Origin: Bacteroidetes bacterium UBA1947
GTDB lineage: Bacteria > Bacteroidota > Bacteroidia > Chitinophagales > Chitinophagaceae
NCBI GenBank assembly: GCA_002336915.1
Contig: DDET01000061.1
Location: forward strand, 1-64,000
Direction of reading: 5' to 3'
Length of the DNA stretch: 64,000 nt
Numbering within the stretch: position 1 is the first letter of the stretch; each line of letters starts with the position of its first letter. Position numbers and translations under genes: made by a program. This document shows, piece by piece, positions 34,246-43,883 of the stretch. The notes under the pieces were generated by a model. The model saw only the letters and a list, made by a program, of their open reading frames with translations, had not been told where the DNA came from and made no database searches.

Positions 34246-35690
34246 TATTGCCCGCTGGGTTTGCGCGCATATAGTTGCGCCCAGGCATCGTGAAAGTACT
34301 TTTCTTTTACCAGGCTATAGGCTGTATCAAGGTCGCAACGTTTCTCCTCAGCTAGTTGAGGGTCGCCATGCGCACCCACTATCCAAAATGTATCTACCTT
34401 AATGCAGCCGGCAAGTATGGTGTCCACCCATTTTTCCTTGCTGCCTTCCAAAACATTCCCTGTATACTTGTACTTTTTGCGATAATATATCTGTTGCCAT
34501 GCGCAGCGGTCATTGATGCAAAGCAATGTTTTGTTGCCTGAAGCCATATACTCTGTCATTTCCCTGAACTGGGTGTAACGTACGCTGTAATACTTTTTTA
34601 CGAAGAAGATATCTGAGAGGGATATTAATAGGGCTATCGTCAGCAATGCGTTACGGATCTTACTATTCTTTATCAACTCAAAGCCATAAGCTATGGCTAA
34701 AATGTATGAGGGGATCACAATAATGGTATAGCGCGACACCATCATAGGAACTACAAGGACCGAGCGTACATAGGGTATAAGGTAAGCAAAGAATATACTG
34801 ACAAAAACAAAAACGAGGCTAAGGTTAAGCGGATCGTAGGCGAGGCCCTGTAGCCTGAACTTTCTAATTGCATACCAGGCATAGTACAGGAGCACCGGGC
34901 TGAATACGAAGATGGCATTGGCGAAGTACTCATAATAAAAATCGATAAAGAAGGTGGGTTTAGGCTTTGTTACCCAAAACGAGCCTGTATCTGTAAGGCC
35001 CCCCACAAACGAGAGCAGTGGCAAACTTAATAAACAAATAATAGCGGCAGAAAAGATATAAAGCACCAGGAGTCGGCTACGCTTGTTGTTATCTACGCCG
35101 GCGAGGAAAATAATACACAATATCGCCTGGCAACATAAGAGCATAAAGCTGAAGTAGTGAGTGTATACCAGCAGGGTTGTGCTAATTACATAATACAGTG
35201 CATCGCTCTTCCTCAAGTGCTTGAATACCCTTATAAAAAAGAGGTAGGAGAGGGTGGCGAACAGCCAAAAAAGGGTGTAGCCGCGCGCCTCCTGGGAGTG
35301 ATCGAGGTTAAATATGTTGACACAGGTAAAAGCCGCGGCTATAAGGCCGAGTCGCTCATTTAATATCTCCTTGCCCAAACGATATATTGCCCAGCAGCAT
35401 AGGGTGCCTGCGATGGCGGGGAGAATACGTGCTACCCATTCCGTATACCCAAAGCAGGTAAAAAGCAGCCGCTCGAGTACAAAAAATAAGGGCGGGTGCT
35501 GATCGCAGCATTTAAGAATGCGAAATAATTCAGACCAGGGCGCATAGGGGTCCGAGATGTTCATAGTATGCAGCTCATCAAGCCAAAGGCTTTGCCGGGT
35601 AAGGGCAATAAGCCTGAACAATGCTGCCGCCAGCATGATGAGTGCGAGTATGGCTTTGTTGTTTATCTTTTTTGTACCCGTAGTTTGCAT
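34242..35690 (-). CDS. GT39-like membrane glycosyltransferase
   Basis: 482 aa with about ten hydrophobic segments. After the first span comes LWLDELHTMN, carrying the acidic Asp-Glu pair used by GT-C enzymes of the PMT/ArnT/GT39 group; a downstream CDQHPPLFFVLERLLF matches the usual HPPL segment. It should transfer sugar from a polyprenyl-phosphate donor to a lipid or protein in the inner membrane with active loops facing the periplasm. The soluble C-terminal part (about 390-482) is short. No other cell-envelope gene is adjacent, so substrate is open. Confidence 0.82.
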   Translation of the reverse strand: MQTTGTKKINNKAILALIMLAAALFRLIALTRQSLWLDELHTMNISDPYAPWSELFRILKCCDQHPPLFFVLERLLFTCFGYTEWVARILPAIAGTLCCWAIYRLGKEILNERLGLIAAAFTCVNIFNLDHSQEARGYTLFWLFATLSYLFFIRVFKHLRKSDALYYVISTTLLVYTHYFSFMLLCCQAILCIIFLAGVDNNKRSRLLVLYIFSAAIICLLSLPLLSFVGGLTDTGSFWVTKPKPTFFIDFYYEYFANAIFVFSPVLLYYAWYAIRKFRLQGLAYDPLNLSLVFVFVSIFFAYLIPYVRSVLVVPMMVSRYTIIVIPSYILAIAYGFELIKNSKIRNALLTIALLISLSDIFFVKKYYSVRYTQFREMTEYMASGNKTLLCINDRCAWQQIYYRKKYKYTGNVLEGSKEKWVDTILAGCIKVDTFWIVGAHGDPQLAEEKRCDLDTAYSLVKEKYFHDAWAQLYARKPSGQY

Positions 35691-35770
35691 CTGTGTCCGA
35701 AAAGTAATGTAAATAATATTCTGCCCAGGGCTAAAAAATATACCACTTTCCGCCCGGGCCTGCCTGCGCT

Positions 35771-36373
35771 TTAATTTGTACCGTATGTTTTGGCAATAGT
35801 AGCATGCGTTCGGCCGACCAGTGCATTGCCTGCAGTGGTCTTTATTATCACCTGGCGTGTGGTAGCGTCTGTTTTTTTAACATGTATTGTATATGAATTG
35901 CCGGCAGTGCTATTGCCTGAATCTATTTTTTTTGTGCCTTTACCTTTTGTGGCTATGCCTGCATACAATGCACGCAGGTTACCCGGTACTTCAACACTTT
36001 CTGAATTGGTCTCAATGCGTGCAATGCCTGCAATACCTTCCAGGTTTTCGACAGGAGTAGCGCCGATCGCCTCAAAATGGCCGCCGCATAAAAAGTGGGC
36101 GGGAGTAGGCGACTTGTGGGCTTGTGAAGAGTATACTCCGTAAAACCCATCGGCCGGATCTATTTTTGTTATCTGCCGGGCGATAGAAATACCGTATTTG
36201 AACTTCGGGTTTGGAGTATTGTGCAAGTCGCCGACTTTTAAAAGGGGAGTCTCGTCTTTATTAATGCAAGCCCTGGTATGCAATTGCGCAAATGTGAGAC
36301 CTGTATACAGCATGCAGGGTAAGCAAAGGGATATCTTAAAAAAATTGCGGGCTGGTAAAAACAGATCGGGCAT
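35771..36373 (-). CDS. Secreted hypothetical protein, 200 aa
   Basis: Start 36373 (MPDLFLPARNFFKISLCLPCMLYTGLTFAQ) gives an N-terminal signal with unusual length; a shorter start is possible but no ATG lies closer to the hydrophobic core. The mature chain is glycine/threonine-rich with IEAIGATP-like beta strands and ends in ATIAKTYGTN. No domain recognised and no sorting domain. Call rests on the signal peptide and coding composition. Confidence 0.55.
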   Translation of the reverse strand: MPDLFLPARNFFKISLCLPCMLYTGLTFAQLHTRACINKDETPLLKVGDLHNTPNPKFKYGISIARQITKIDPADGFYGVYSSQAHKSPTPAHFLCGGHFEAIGATPVENLEGIAGIARIETNSESVEVPGNLRALYAGIATKGKGTKKIDSGNSTAGNSYTIHVKKTDATTRQVIIKTTAGNALVGRTHATIAKTYGTN

Positions 36374-36492
36374 AAAAACATAAAATTGTGGTCTGTGTAT
36401 AAAGATAATTGCCGGCCATACATTCTTCGGCATGGTTGTGCTCAACAAGGAAAGATACCGTTTCAGGTCGTAAAAATGCGGGTTTAAAAGAA

Positions 36493-36520
36493 AAAGGACA
36501 AGTTGAATAACTTGTCCTTT
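36493..36520 (-). terminator. Terminator after the 36544 gene
   Basis: 12-bp perfect stem AAAGGACAAGTT / AACTTGTCCTTT with 4-nt loop; on the minus strand it is followed by TTTTTCTTTT. 23 nt past the stop. Confidence 0.85.
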
Positions 36521-36543
36521 CCTGATCGTCTTGCGGCAATGAG

Positions 36544-38313
36544 TTATTGCTTCATCACCTTTATGATGCTGTTATAATCTTTGTTGGTGTATTTAACGAA
36601 GTATAAGGTTGCAGGCAGGTTGCTCATGTCTATCACTGCGCTGTTATCGGTAACCGGCATGTTGGCTATTAGCCTGCCGTCAAGGCCCGATAGTGTAAGC
36701 GTGGCATTGTCATAAACAGCACCTGTTATGGTTATAGTGATCTTATCGCTTGTTGGGTTGGGACTGCAAATAACGGTGGTACCGTCACTGTTTACATTGC
36801 TGACATTTGTAGGGTGCTGGCCCGGTGTGTGGAACATGATCGTTACCCATGTAGATGTATCACCATTAATACATATGCAGCGTATATGGAAATAGTAGTC
36901 TGTGCCGGTCCAGAGATTGGCAAAACTCATGGAAGTATTGGTGGTCATATTGCCCATGCCGGTTGGGTCGGCAGGGTTGCGGTCGAGTACCCAAAAGTAT
37001 TCTGCCGCAGTAGGTGCAGTCCAGTGAATAGAAGCATAAGGGCCAACCGGTGTTTCATTAACAGTAGCGGTAACCGTGGGATAAGGGCAGCTGGCGGTTA
37101 CAAAAGATATAGTAGTCCATGCAGAGGTGTCGCCATTGGCGCAGATGGAGCGCACATGGAAATAATAGGTTAGGTTTGAGACCAGGCTTGCGAAACTTTT
37201 GACCGTATCGGTGGTAGCATTGCCCATTACGGCAGGATCGGTGGCAGTGGTGTCAAGCACCCAAAAATACTGGGTGGCGCCCGGCGTTGACCAGTGCAAT
37301 ATAGCGTAGGGGCTTACCTGTGTAAAGCTGACGGTAGCATAACCTGCAGGCGATGCGCAATCTGAAAGGTGAGCAGTGGTAAAGGATATTGTTACCCATG
37401 TATTAGTTGAATCACAGAGTGCGCGCACATGGAAATAATAAGTAGAATCGTGTTGGAGTCCTGTTGCAGTAAATGAATCTGTAAAAATGGTATCGCCTGC
37501 CGTGAGGGGGGTGGCTGCGCTTGAATCGATCACCACGACGTAAGAGGTAGCAGAATCTATCCAATTGAAAGTAGCACCGTCTGTAGTGATGTTAGAAACA
37601 GCGAGGTTGACAGGTGTACCGCAGGGGCCGGGACTGAAGGCCGCTGCTGACGCAATAATATTGTACCACAAGTTAAGGCCTTGTGCCGATGGAGCCCAAT
37701 AATTAGGCTGGGTACAGCCACCGAAAAACACTATGCCTGATCCCCAGTTTTTATAAGCCAGCACAGACAATGAATCAGGGGTAGCTGATGTATCATATAA
37801 TAAGCTGGTGAGCCCCGTCCCTGTAATATACCCGTGGGCAAAAGAGTTACCTGTATAAGCAGTGGACGTTGGCACGTAAGGCCCGGCAAATATTGGATCG
37901 GAAGGAACTGTTGTTGATACAGCTGCAGCAAAGTTGGGGTACATTAAGGTTGTACCGCCAAATCCCCAATCCTGGTTGCTTCCATAGTTGGGGGCGGCAT
38001 TGATGAATAGCCTGCCACCTGTATTTACCCAGTTTTCTATAATTGCCTGGTTGGTGGTAAAGAAGGCCGGCAGGCCAACATTACCATCGCTTCCTTCCAG
38101 CATTACAAAGCTGGTACCAGCAGTAAAGATGGTAGCCGCCGGCGTTGAGAATGTGCCCTGGCTCCAATTGCCTGCGCCAAAGACATTATCCATAGCGGTG
38201 ATGTTGGTATTTTGTCCCCATGGGTTTGCATCTACCACATACCATGCGCCTGCAAACGCGCAACTAAAAGAAAAAACAAAGGCAATTGAAAGCAGGTAAA
38301 GCTTTTTCAACAT
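36544..38313 (-). CDS. Secreted protein with fibronectin-like modules and T9SS sorting domain
   Basis: 589 aa. Signal peptide (1-22), then a glycine-rich domain (about 25-225) with GGRLFINAAPNYG and FFGGCTQPNYW, reminiscent of a gliding-motility/galactose-binding-like module. Three consecutive fibronectin-type modules of about 85 residues follow (235-500), recognisable by repeated TYYFHVRxxC and WVTISFTT. The tail CSPNPTSDKITIT, LDGRLI and final NSIIKVMKQ is a type A sorting domain. Surface-located or released; the modules suggest binding to matrix or polymers. Confidence 0.8.
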   Translation of the reverse strand: MLKKLYLLSIAFVFSFSCAFAGAWYVVDANPWGQNTNITAMDNVFGAGNWSQGTFSTPAATIFTAGTSFVMLEGSDGNVGLPAFFTTNQAIIENWVNTGGRLFINAAPNYGSNQDWGFGGTTLMYPNFAAAVSTTVPSDPIFAGPYVPTSTAYTGNSFAHGYITGTGLTSLLYDTSATPDSLSVLAYKNWGSGIVFFGGCTQPNYWAPSAQGLNLWYNIIASAAAFSPGPCGTPVNLAVSNITTDGATFNWIDSATSYVVVIDSSAATPLTAGDTIFTDSFTATGLQHDSTYYFHVRALCDSTNTWVTISFTTAHLSDCASPAGYATVSFTQVSPYAILHWSTPGATQYFWVLDTTATDPAVMGNATTDTVKSFASLVSNLTYYFHVRSICANGDTSAWTTISFVTASCPYPTVTATVNETPVGPYASIHWTAPTAAEYFWVLDRNPADPTGMGNMTTNTSMSFANLWTGTDYYFHIRCICINGDTSTWVTIMFHTPGQHPTNVSNVNSDGTTVICSPNPTSDKITITITGAVYDNATLTLSGLDGRLIANMPVTDNSAVIDMSNLPATLYFVKYTNKDYNSIIKVMKQ

Positions 38314-38506
38314 AAAACCGGATTTTACTATTCTTAAAATGATGGCCGTCTCTCTTAATATCCACGCGCAGCAGGCTCAAATATAATATTTATGGGCTTA
38401 TTTTCATATTATTTAATAAAAATACAATATGACATATTTTGATAAGATGGCAATGGAAGTAAACGGTTAAAAAAATCTGATTAACTTAGTACCCTAAAGT
38501 GCAATT

Positions 38507-38731
38507 ATGAAACAAACTAAATACGCATTGCTTGTTTTTTCTGTGGCCTTATGCTTTAGTTCCTGTAACAAGGATTATACATGCCGTTGTACCGGTGGCA
38601 TAGCTAAATCGGGGCATGATGTATACTTTCAGAATATTAGCTACAGCAAGGCAAAAAATGATTGCAAAAATTACAGCGATCCTTTTAAAGGGCCTGATGC
38701 TGTAAGCTGTGAACTTCTGACAGACAAATAG
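38507..38731 (+). CDS. Small cysteine-rich lipoprotein
   Basis: 74 aa. Signal with lipobox CFSSC (Cys20) and a 55-residue mature part with four cysteines (CRC, DC, C near 70), so likely disulfide-knotted in the envelope. No family recognised. It sits 22 nt upstream of the VWA-NHL gene on the same strand and is probably co-transcribed with it. Confidence 0.65.
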   Translation: MKQTKYALLVFSVALCFSSCNKDYTCRCTGGIAKSGHDVYFQNISYSKAKNDCKNYSDPFKGPDAVSCELLTDK

Positions 38732-38753
38732 TTGTGTACTTTTCTAAACAAGG

Positions 38754-41471
38754 ATGGGGGTGATGATGGGAAACATTTTTAAGCTTTTTTTTAAAAAACC
38801 ACTTCACCGCTTTGTTGTCTTAATACTACTCATCTTTATTTTTTCTCCTTTAAGGGAGTTGAAGGCGCAGGGTGACAAAAAAACACCGCGCATCCTTATT
38901 GTGCTCGACGAATCGTCGAGCATGACCTTGCCTTGGGTACAAAGCAAACTCCGGTCCACTGCCGCCAAAGAGCTGATAATGGCTATAATGGATAGCGTAT
39001 ACAGTGTGAACATACAGGTGGAATTTGCACTCCGCGCATTTGGGGAACAGCACATCGTTAAGGAGAATAACTGTACCGATACCAAGCTGGAAGTAATGTT
39101 CAGCCAAAAGAACAAGACCCAGATGGCCCTGCGCCTGGATGATCTGCAGCAGCTAGGCGTTACCCCTATAGCCTATTCACTCAAAGAGGCAGCGGAGTTT
39201 GACATGGACGACCAGTACATGTATTACTATGGCCTCATACTCATTACTGATGGTGAAGAAAGCTGTGACGGCAATATATGTGATGTGGTAAAGAATTTCC
39301 TGAGTAAAAAGATCAATTACAAGCCCTATATCATCAATCTTACGGATAACCCTAAGCTCAGAGACGCCTACGATTGCATGGGCAGTTACCTGCAAACCAC
39401 TACCCAGTCTGACATACCCAAGGCTGCCGGTATCATAAAAGAAGCCTTCAAGCCCGAGCTAACCAAAATAGTAAAAAAGGAGCGGCCCGTTGTGGTTGCA
39501 AAACCAGAGCCCAAAAGGATAAAAATACCTGATGTCTATGTGGACATGCCCGAACAGGTAGTGATATACAATAAGCTGAACGCGCTTAAAAGGACAAGGC
39601 TGGCAGAACTGGAGCCCGAGCGTGTAAGGGTGAGAGTGGTGATGCCTAATACCGCAGTGTTCAAGCCGGAGGCCAACCTTAGCAGCGTGTTACAGCCATT
39701 AAAAAGGCTGCAGCTTTCCGAACCTGAACCTGACAGAGTGAGGGTAAAGATAGTGTCACCTGATCCTGTGGTATATAACCCGGGTGCACCCCGCATTGCT
39801 GAATTAAAGCAATTGAAAAGATCCCCGATAACAGAACCGGAGCCTGAAAGAAAAAGGATAGTACTTGCAACACCCGATGTTGCCGTGTATAAACCGGAGA
39901 TAAGTTTTCCTGCAATACCTGTACATCAACTCAAAAGGTCGCTTGTCACGGAACTGGAACCTGAACGGAAAAGAATAGTGATCGCAACACCCGATGTTGC
40001 AGTGTATAAACCTGGGATAAACATACCTGCCATACCCGTACAGCAATTAAGAAGGGCATCCCTGGCCGAACAGGAACCCGAAAGGCTAAGAATAAAGGTC
40101 GTTGAACCTGTAGTTGCGATCTTTGACCCTGAGCTAAACATCCCGCCGATAACTATGCAGTCCACCAGGAGAATATTGCCGGACAATATTGAGCCTGAAA
40201 GAACAAGGCTAAACCTTGCGACGCCGGAAGTAGCTATCTATAAGCCGGAAGTGAATATTCCCGCGATACCTGTGCGGAATATGCCTCCCCCGGTAGTGGC
40301 TGAAATGGAACAGGACAAGCTAAAATTTGCAACACCTGAGGTGAACGTAATGCAATTGGCATCCCTTGGCCCCATTAAGATGCTGAATATGAAGCGCCCC
40401 CGAATAGATATTACGGGCGAACAGGTGAGGCTGAGCCAGCCATATGGGGTATGTGTAGACAATGAGGGTAACATTTACATATCGGATAATGGCAATAACC
40501 GTATTCGTAAAGTGAATACTGCAGGGATCATCAGCACTATTGCCGGTACAGGGGTGGGAGCGTACGAGCGGGATGGTGTACCTGCTATATCGACCCCGAT
40601 CTTCAAACCGCGGGGGATCTTTGTTGATGATGAAGGCAATATCTTCTTTAGCGACAGGAACAACCACAGGGTACGAAGGATAGACCGCAACGGCATTATC
40701 AGTACCGTTGCCGGTACGGGGGTACAAGGGTTCACGAGTGATAGTGGGGTAGCAGTGAAAATGGACCTGTATATGCCCTCCTACCTGGTAAAGAACGATA
40801 AAGGTGAACTGTTTCTGTCGGACAGCGGACGCCTGTGGAAAATAGACAGGAGTGGCATTATGACCATAATTGCGGGCAATGGTTATTCGTATACGGCGCA
40901 TGAGGCCGACGCAAATTACGTGAGGATCGTAGGCGACAACGGGCCGGCAAAAGCTGCATTTCTTTTCCGCCCCAGGGGCATAGTAGTAGACCCTGAAGGC
41001 AATATGTACATTGCAGACAGGGGGCATTTTCGCATCAGGAAAATAGATCCGAACGGTAAGATCACTACTGCTGTAGGAACGGGGGAGTATGGTTTCCAGG
41101 GAGATGGCGCGCGTGCTAAAATGGCAAAGCTCAATGAATTGAATGACATGGTTCTTGCTGAGGACGGCACCTTATATTTTACCGATGGTAACATGGTGAG
41201 GAGACTAAATACTGATGGAAGAATTTATATTGTTGCCGGCACAGGCAGAGATGGCTATACAGGGGACGGAGGGCCGGCAACTGAAGCTACCTTATCAATT
41301 CCTGTAAGCCTGGCGCTGGACAAACTGGGCAACTTGTATATAGCGGAAGCCTGGAACCATGTTATCAGAAAGGTAGATACAAAGGGCATTATCAGCACCG
41401 TAGCAGGTTGCGGCAAGGAAGGCTTTATGGGTGACGGCTTACCCGCTGCTACAGGAGCGGGAGGAAAATAG
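38754..41471 (+). CDS. VWA domain / 39-aa repeats / six-bladed NHL propeller protein
   Basis: 905 aa. A membrane anchor or signal at 19-35 is followed by a von Willebrand A domain (about 45-240) with MIDAS Asp52-x-Ser54-x-Ser56 (LDESSS). Seven repeats of about 38-39 residues (280-540) share the pattern LKR...EPERxRI...ATPDVAVYKPE...IPAIPV. The C terminus (about 545-905) has six NHL repeats (RKVNTAGIISTIAGTG, RRIDRNGIISTVAGTG, etc.), predicting a six-bladed propeller. No T9SS tail. It is probably an envelope protein binding ligands through two domains. The repeat-linker architecture is not one I recognise. Confidence 0.8.
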   Translation: MGVMMGNIFKLFFKKPLHRFVVLILLIFIFSPLRELKAQGDKKTPRILIVLDESSSMTLPWVQSKLRSTAAKELIMAIMDSVYSVNIQVEFALRAFGEQHIVKENNCTDTKLEVMFSQKNKTQMALRLDDLQQLGVTPIAYSLKEAAEFDMDDQYMYYYGLILITDGEESCDGNICDVVKNFLSKKINYKPYIINLTDNPKLRDAYDCMGSYLQTTTQSDIPKAAGIIKEAFKPELTKIVKKERPVVVAKPEPKRIKIPDVYVDMPEQVVIYNKLNALKRTRLAELEPERVRVRVVMPNTAVFKPEANLSSVLQPLKRLQLSEPEPDRVRVKIVSPDPVVYNPGAPRIAELKQLKRSPITEPEPERKRIVLATPDVAVYKPEISFPAIPVHQLKRSLVTELEPERKRIVIATPDVAVYKPGINIPAIPVQQLRRASLAEQEPERLRIKVVEPVVAIFDPELNIPPITMQSTRRILPDNIEPERTRLNLATPEVAIYKPEVNIPAIPVRNMPPPVVAEMEQDKLKFATPEVNVMQLASLGPIKMLNMKRPRIDITGEQVRLSQPYGVCVDNEGNIYISDNGNNRIRKVNTAGIISTIAGTGVGAYERDGVPAISTPIFKPRGIFVDDEGNIFFSDRNNHRVRRIDRNGIISTVAGTGVQGFTSDSGVAVKMDLYMPSYLVKNDKGELFLSDSGRLWKIDRSGIMTIIAGNGYSYTAHEADANYVRIVGDNGPAKAAFLFRPRGIVVDPEGNMYIADRGHFRIRKIDPNGKITTAVGTGEYGFQGDGARAKMAKLNELNDMVLAEDGTLYFTDGNMVRRLNTDGRIYIVAGTGRDGYTGDGGPATEATLSIPVSLALDKLGNLYIAEAWNHVIRKVDTKGIISTVAGCGKEGFMGDGLPAATGAGGK

Positions 41472-41557
41472 GGACATCCTTTTCAGCCTGTTTCTTGCTT
41501 TGTCGATCGATGAAAACAGCGCCCGGATAGTGCTGCTCTTTTTTGAATATTGCGATC

Positions 41558-42385
41558 TTATTGAAGTACCAGTTTCGTAAAATTGTTTTCCTTTCCTTCG
41601 TTCACCGATACGAAGTAGGTGCCTTTCGCAAGAGCGCTGAGGTCTACGTAGGAACCCAGGTCGCTGGAGACTACGGATTGTTGATATGCCAGTTGCCCCA
41701 TTGCATCAAACACCTTCAGGCTTGTGGCATTGCGTACATAGATACCGCCTGTTGAGGGATTAGGGTAGACAATCTCGCCGGTCAGCGCGGTCGGTATCGT
41801 ACTTACATCGGTCGGCGAAAGTACTGTGACAGTGCCGTCATATTGATGAACTCCGTCGTTTAAAAGAGAAGCATAGCTATCCATCTGGTAGCCATCGCCC
41901 GGCCAGGGGTTCATGTAGTACACATTGCCGCCGCTTACACCTGTGCCTACTACAAAATGGCCGCCATTGGGGATGGGTAACCATGACCAGTGGAATATCA
42001 TCAGGTGGTTATGCGCAACGTTGTTCTGGATAGTGCTCAATGAGAGTGCATTGTTTGCAGTGCCGCAATTAATATTGCCAAAATGATGCAGGATATCCGT
42101 CATGCTCCCGCTATAGCCCCAGTCATAGTTTGGCTGGTTGCAGCCTTGTGTTGCATCCACACAGCAGTTTACCGTGCCGAAGTTTATTATGGTGCTTGCC
42201 GTGCGGGCGTATTCGGCCACGTCGCACTGAGTTACAGGGAACCCATAATAATTAAGCATGCAGGTAGTGCAACCCGACCAGCACCATTGGTCATGTTCCT
42301 GGCTTATGAGGGGCACATTTAACTGCTGCGCCTTTATATTGTAGCTGCCCAGCAGTATTAAAGCTATAGTTATGTACTTCTTCAT
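41558..42385 (-). CDS. Secreted papain-like cysteine peptidase with T9SS sorting domain
   Basis: 275 aa. Signal peptide 1-19. QWCWSGC at 33-39 gives the nucleophile Cys35 in the WCW context of papain-like (AvrRpt2/C70-like) peptidases; His143 (GGHFVVG) and Asn159 (MNPWPG) complete the triad. YPNPSTG, DAMGQ and a terminal NNFTKLVLQ mark a type A sorting domain from about residue 208. It should be a secreted or surface protease. The gene lies 4 nt downstream of a secreted 211-aa protein on the same strand, and converges on the VWA-NHL gene. Confidence 0.85.
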   Translation of the reverse strand: MKKYITIALILLGSYNIKAQQLNVPLISQEHDQWCWSGCTTCMLNYYGFPVTQCDVAEYARTASTIINFGTVNCCVDATQGCNQPNYDWGYSGSMTDILHHFGNINCGTANNALSLSTIQNNVAHNHLMIFHWSWLPIPNGGHFVVGTGVSGGNVYYMNPWPGDGYQMDSYASLLNDGVHQYDGTVTVLSPTDVSTIPTALTGEIVYPNPSTGGIYVRNATSLKVFDAMGQLAYQQSVVSSDLGSYVDLSALAKGTYFVSVNEGKENNFTKLVLQ

Positions 42386-42389
42386 GCAG

Positions 42390-43025
42390 TTAATTTTTTA
42401 CGTTGTGCAAAGCGTCCTTTATAACAGGCAATACCTGCGAGAGCGATAGCGGGCCTGAATTATATCTATTAAGCATGGGCATTGACATTGTAGCAGAGTA
42501 CAGCGGGTAAAACTTAGCATCGGTAAATGATTCGCCAAAAGCCTCTACAAAGAAATCTGCCTCCAACGGGTATATGCGAAGCAGGTAGAATTGATGTTCC
42601 GGATTGGAGCTTTCGCTTTTCCTTTGCAGTTCGGCTGCCAGCACAGCGCTGCCCATGCCGAAGGCCTCATAGGCGCCATTTTGGCTCGATATCTTCAGCA
42701 ACATTCTCTGCTGGCCGTTTACTATTACAGGCACACGCCACTGGTTCAGCACTACAAACAGATGTCCGTCATCTACTTGCCGGCCATTGTACAGCTCAGT
42801 ATTCAGCGATAGTAGTTGGTATGGCTTGCCTATCGTGCTTGCCGCAAATTCACTGCGGCTGTTAAAGCCAAATGCCTCAAGCTTGCCGGGGGGTATCTGT
42901 GCAAGAAATGATTGTAGCTTTTCTTGCGCAGCCTTCACCACCGGCTCCTCGTTTTGCCCTGTTTGCGAGGTGCTGAAACTGCACAGTAACACTACCGTTG
43001 CGGCGAATAATATGACTCTTTGCAT
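42390..43025 (-). CDS. Secreted protein coupled to the cysteine peptidase
   Basis: 211 aa from ATG 43025 (MQRVILFAATVVLLCSFS), a signal with a possible but non-canonical lipobox. The mature part contains AQEKLQSFLAQIPPGKLEAFGF near the N terminus and a beta-rich body with two-strand repeats; no family recognised. It ends 4 nt before the cysteine peptidase gene, so both are translated from one message. A partner role, for example a propeptide, inhibitor or chaperone for the protease, is a reasonable guess from the coupling only. Confidence 0.65.
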   Translation of the reverse strand: MQRVILFAATVVLLCSFSTSQTGQNEEPVVKAAQEKLQSFLAQIPPGKLEAFGFNSRSEFAASTIGKPYQLLSLNTELYNGRQVDDGHLFVVLNQWRVPVIVNGQQRMLLKISSQNGAYEAFGMGSAVLAAELQRKSESSNPEHQFYLLRIYPLEADFFVEAFGESFTDAKFYPLYSATMSMPMLNRYNSGPLSLSQVLPVIKDALHNVKN

Positions 43026-43158
43026 ACGCTCGATTTTGTACAGTAAATATAGCACTTATTGACAAAATAAATAATAACAAAAAGCTAATTCTGCTGTTAT
43101 GTGATACGTATGCATTTCTCTTTTATGGTTTTACTTTTTAGTTTTGGTATGTCCAATC

Positions 43159-43647
43159 ATGCCATCCATGAAATATTCAGCAGTAGGTACCCACAACAGG
43201 CATTTCGAATTGATAGATGAGCGCAATGTTGCGCACGGCCGCCTCGGCTATACATCATGGTTTTCCATAGCCGCCGAGATAGTGATGAATAACGGGGACA
43301 ACTATGAGATAGACAAGAACAACATCCTGCATACGTCCGTGCATATCAATAAGAACAGCGCCGAGATGGGCAACATGAAATTCAACTGGAGCGGGCAAAT
43401 AGTGATAGAGCTGGAAGATGGGAAGACATATATCTTCAAGCATGGCAGCCTGCTGCGTCGCAGGTTCATATTGGTTAACAGTGATGAACGGGAGATCATC
43501 ATGTTGCAGCCTAGCTTCAACTGGTCGGAACTGAGCTTTAACTACGAGATAGAAGCCGACGAGCACTATCCCGAAAGCAAGAATCCCGCATTCATACTCC
43601 TGCTTGTATACTGCAGCAATTTTATACAGCACACAGGAGTAGCTTAG
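43159..43647 (+). CDS. Cytosolic hypothetical protein, 162 aa
   Basis: Start 43159 (MPSMKYSAVGTHN) is preferred over a TTG 15 nt upstream. The protein is a soluble mixed alpha/beta domain without signal peptide; sequences such as RHFELIDERNVAHGRLGY and DGKTYIFKHGSLLRRRFILVN suggest a beta-barrel or LURP/Tubby-like fold, but this is a weak impression. Standing alone on the plus strand after a divergent gap. Confidence 0.5.
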   Translation: MPSMKYSAVGTHNRHFELIDERNVAHGRLGYTSWFSIAAEIVMNNGDNYEIDKNNILHTSVHINKNSAEMGNMKFNWSGQIVIELEDGKTYIFKHGSLLRRRFILVNSDEREIIMLQPSFNWSELSFNYEIEADEHYPESKNPAFILLLVYCSNFIQHTGVA

Positions 43648-43883
43648 AAATTCAAAAGTGAAAATTCAAAAGTCAATTTGAAGAGCAGCTTGAGGGTAGG
43701 TGTTTAAATTCATTTCATACACCTGAACCATACCAATCCTTTGATATGGGAGAGCCGGAAGAATGCGGGCGTCGTGAAGCGAGGCTACAGGCTGGCAGTA
43801 CAAGGCGAAACGTTATAATATTAACGTGGCTTGAAGCCAAAAAAGACTAAATTGCCTTTGAAACGACCAAAAGCACAACACAG

